Source: Planctomycetaceae bacterium (GTDB lineage: Bacteria > Planctomycetota > Planctomycetia > Isosphaerales > Isosphaeraceae). Taken from it: a stretch of 6,419 nucleotides of DNA. Both the position numbers and the translations under genes were made by a program. Location of the stretch: the NCBI GenBank assembly GCA_019232645.1, contig JAFANO010000261.1, positions 1 through 6,419 on the forward strand, in the 5' to 3' direction. Every line of letters starts with the position of its first letter. Position 1 is the stretch's first letter. A model generated the notes under the pieces. It saw only the letters and a list, made by a program, of their open reading frames with translations. It ran no database searches and was not told the DNA's origin. Positions 4,246 to 6,419 of the stretch are shown here, piece by piece.

Positions 4246-6419
4246 TTACTGGATTTTCTCGAATCCGGGTGCCAGGCAGGCAGTCATGCGTTCCGGACTG
4301 CGAATTGCCTGGCCGGCCATCCAGGTGTCGGCCCGCGCGATCAGGGAGCGGCCCTCGGAGCCGCCGAGGAGCCGGCCGAGCTGCCGCCGGGTCGCGGCGG
4401 CGAACAACTCCAGCCCACTGGCCTCGAAGCCCTCGACCGCCGCGGTCAAGCAGCGGACCGCTCGATCGATATCCCCCCGAACGGAGGCTGCGCCGGCGTG
4501 GATCAGCCGCATATGCGCGTCGGTCCCCGGGAACCGCTCGCGGTCGAGCCGAAGTGCATAGCCCTCGGCCTGCCGCAGGAGCCGCTTCGGGTCGGCCGCC
4601 GCGGCCGCCAGGGCGATGGCGCACCGACCGGAGTGCTGCAACACGTCGACCCGCACCTGCTGGATCCGCAGGAGGAGCGACGACGACAAGACCGGTGCCG
4701 TCTCCGTGATCCGCCGCCAGGCGCGGGCCGCGTCGCCGTCGTAAAGGTCGGCATACAGGTTTGCTCGGTAGAAATTGAGGTGCTGGAGGTGGAACCCCCG
4801 TTGTGACCACGGCCCTAAGGCCTCGCGGGCCAGCGTCCGCGCCCCCTCAACGTCATCGGCAGCCAGGTGGACGATGGTGTCGATGAACGGGCCCAGCGTC
4901 GCCTCCACGTAGCGGTCGCCCCGCTCACGGGCTTCGTGGAAGACGACCCGACTGCGGTCGCCCAGCTCGGCCAGCCGCCCGAGGTAGAACAGCGACCACA
5001 GGCCGAAGATCCGGGCCGAGTCCAGCTCCCAGCCGACACCGATGCACTGCTCGCGGAGGATCGCCTCGGCGCGATCGACGAGTTCCAGGCCGGTCCGGTA
5101 TCGCCCCTCGAGGAACTCGGCGGCGCCGGCCGACAGGCTCGCCATGCCGAGGGCGTGCGGATGGCCGAGCCGTTGCGCCAGGGCCTCGGCCGCCCGGATC
5201 AGCCGCGCCGTGCGGCGCCGAGCGGGACGCCCCTGGCAGGCCGAGTGGACCGCCTCCCAGCCCAGGGCCAGCGCCAGCCGGAACGGCTCGCCGGCCCGCA
5301 GGGCCAACAGCAGGCTCCGCGTCTGGTAGTCGGACCCACGGATCACGTCCACGACGCTGATGCCGACGGCGACGGACCGCACGATGTCGACCAGCTCGAG
5401 CTGCTCGGGCGCAATCTGCGCGGCGTCGCGCTCGCGGAAGCCGAGGCCGCGGAGCCGGAGCCTGGCACGGCTGAATAGCAGACACAGCAGTGCATGCCGT
5501 GGGGTGCTGGGCAGGGGCATCCCGACGCGGTCGAGCAGGGCGCTGAAGGCCGACAGGCCCTCGTCGATGTGGCCGCTGGTGAGGAACTGGTAGGCCGCCC
5601 GACGCTGCAGCTCGAGCAGCTCGGTCGGTTCGGCGCCGGCGGAGGCGTCTTGATACGCGTGCGCCGCCTCGCCGCCGCGACCGGCGTTGGCCAGCGCGTC
5701 GCCGAGCCCGGTGCGCCACCGCCGCCCCTCGGCATCGCGGGCCGGACACAGTTCCAAGGCGCGGCGGTAGAGCTTGGCGGCGCGGTCGAACGCCAGCGCC
5801 TCGGAGGCCTCGTCGGCCGCCAGCCCGAAGTAATGCCCCGCCTTCTCGGCCTCGCCGACCTCTTCGAAGTGGACGGCCAGCGTCTCCGGGTCGGCACCGC
5901 CGGCGGCCTCCAGCGCCTGCGCCAGCCCCCGGTGCCAGCCCCGACGCCGCTCGGCCGGGATGGAGTTAACGACCGTCTCGCGGATCCGGTCGTGGTAGGT
6001 CTCCACCTCGTCGAGCGACCCCAGCCCGGTGCCACGGATCAGGTGGTGGGACCGCAACAGCGCCAGGCCCGAGTACCCCTCCGCGCCCAGCCCCGCGATC
6101 CGGCACGCCATCGCCTGGCGGATCGGCTGGCCGGCGACGGCCAGGACCTCCAGCAGGCTTTGCGCCTCGCCCGGAAGGCGTTGGATGCGCCTCCAGAGCA
6201 CCTCATCGAGGCGGACATCGCTGCTCAAGGCAGCCAGGCTCTCGCCCAGCTCTCCCCCATCCCGGAGGTACTGAACCAGCTCATAGACGAAGTACGGACT
6301 CACACCCGATTCGCGAACGATGATCTCGGCCAGCCGCTGCGCCGCCTCGTCGTCCTGGCCCATGAGCGCCAGGGCCAGCGCCCGGCCCTCGCCGGGCGAC
6401 AACGCCGCGACGGCCACCT
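4246..6419 (-). CDS. STAND/AAA ATPase-TPR regulatory protein, C-terminal part (kinase-linked type)
   Basis: The gene runs off the right edge. The visible part is about 723 residues. It opens with the end of a STAND/AAA ATPase module: LSPGEGRALALAL at about 6-18, and ESGVSPYFVYELVQYL at 36-51. A winged-helix-like stretch follows (RRIQRLPGEAQSLLEVLAVAG, 76-96), then the linker YHDRIRETV (141-149) with HRGLAQALEAAG (162-173). TPR-like helices follow from about 185 to 650 (for example KAGHYFGLAADEASEALAF). The C-terminus is RRQLGRLLGGSEGR...MAGQ...PERM, ending in GFEKIQ. In planctomycetes such proteins usually carry an N-terminal Ser/Thr kinase (PknK-like), with the ATPase and TPRs sensing or scaffolding; the kinase is not visible here. 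The GTG at 6417 is an internal Val, not a start. The stop is TAA. A LuxR-type relative lacking a kinase cannot be excluded. Confidence 0.85.
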   Translation of the reverse strand, partial: VAVAALSPGEGRALALALMGQDDEAAQRLAEIIVRESGVSPYFVYELVQYLRDGGELGESLAALSSDVRLDEVLWRRIQRLPGEAQSLLEVLAVAGQPIRQAMACRIAGLGAEGYSGLALLRSHHLIRGTGLGSLDEVETYHDRIRETVVNSIPAERRRGWHRGLAQALEAAGGADPETLAVHFEEVGEAEKAGHYFGLAADEASEALAFDRAAKLYRRALELCPARDAEGRRWRTGLGDALANAGRGGEAAHAYQDASAGAEPTELLELQRRAAYQFLTSGHIDEGLSAFSALLDRVGMPLPSTPRHALLCLLFSRARLRLRGLGFRERDAAQIAPEQLELVDIVRSVAVGISVVDVIRGSDYQTRSLLLALRAGEPFRLALALGWEAVHSACQGRPARRRTARLIRAAEALAQRLGHPHALGMASLSAGAAEFLEGRYRTGLELVDRAEAILREQCIGVGWELDSARIFGLWSLFYLGRLAELGDRSRVVFHEARERGDRYVEATLGPFIDTIVHLAADDVEGARTLAREALGPWSQRGFHLQHLNFYRANLYADLYDGDAARAWRRITETAPVLSSSLLLRIQQVRVDVLQHSGRCAIALAAAAADPKRLLRQAEGYALRLDRERFPGTDAHMRLIHAGAASVRGDIDRAVRCLTAAVEGFEASGLELFAAATRRQLGRLLGGSEGRSLIARADTWMAGQAIRSPERMTACLAPGFEKIQ

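Noticed and set aside
3956..4810. Minus-strand frame running from the IS end into the ATPase-TPR gene
   Set aside because: Most of it is an out-of-frame translation of the TPR gene (Arg/Pro/Gly-rich). The end reads through non-coding sequence and the IS terminal repeat.

Overview
The window looks like chromosomal DNA of a high-GC planctomycete, probably of the Gemmatales or Isosphaerales type. Two sequence signs support this. One is a sigma-factor fragment with the planctomycete-type ECF region 2 wording (SVDICQSVFASFFVR). The other is the C-terminal part of a very large ATPase-TPR protein of the kind fused to Ser/Thr kinases in that phylum. The assignment rests on family recognition only.

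Layout. On the left, minus strand (77-454), is a small RiPP precursor gene. It has a nitrile-hydratase-like (NHLP) leader, a Gly-Gly cleavage motif and a 17-residue Cys-rich core ending CVTANCDCHCA. Its leader carries a recent internal tandem duplication in which a +1 and a -40 indel cancel, so the core stays in frame. Upstream lie a near-perfect long inverted repeat followed by a U-run, and a second well-placed ribosome-binding site in the same frame. No maturation or export gene is visible, so any such genes lie off the left edge or elsewhere.

Next is a roughly 630 bp divergent intergenic region containing several stem-loops. It ends at an ECF sigma-factor gene (from 1085, plus strand) that is cut after 83 codons by an insertion sequence. 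The element (1334-3998, 2665 bp) is a complete, apparently intact IS21-family element: 30 bp perfect terminal inverted repeats, internal copies of the 23 bp terminal motif, istA (DDE transposase) and istB (AAA+ helper), both on the minus strand. No target-site duplication is seen, and the 3' part of the sigma gene is absent from the right flank. The junctions therefore suggest a rearrangement or deletion associated with the element rather than a clean single insertion.

The right third (4246 to the window edge, minus strand) is the C-terminal 720 or so residues of a STAND/AAA ATPase-TPR regulatory protein whose N-terminus lies outside. The 247 bp between its stop codon and the IS holds a strong hairpin abutting the IS end and a very AT-rich islet flanked by an imperfect inverted repeat.

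The genes do not form one pathway. The RiPP precursor with its structured leader is the most interesting part. The sigma remnant is probably inactive, and the ATPase-TPR protein is a signalling protein whose operon partners are not in view.
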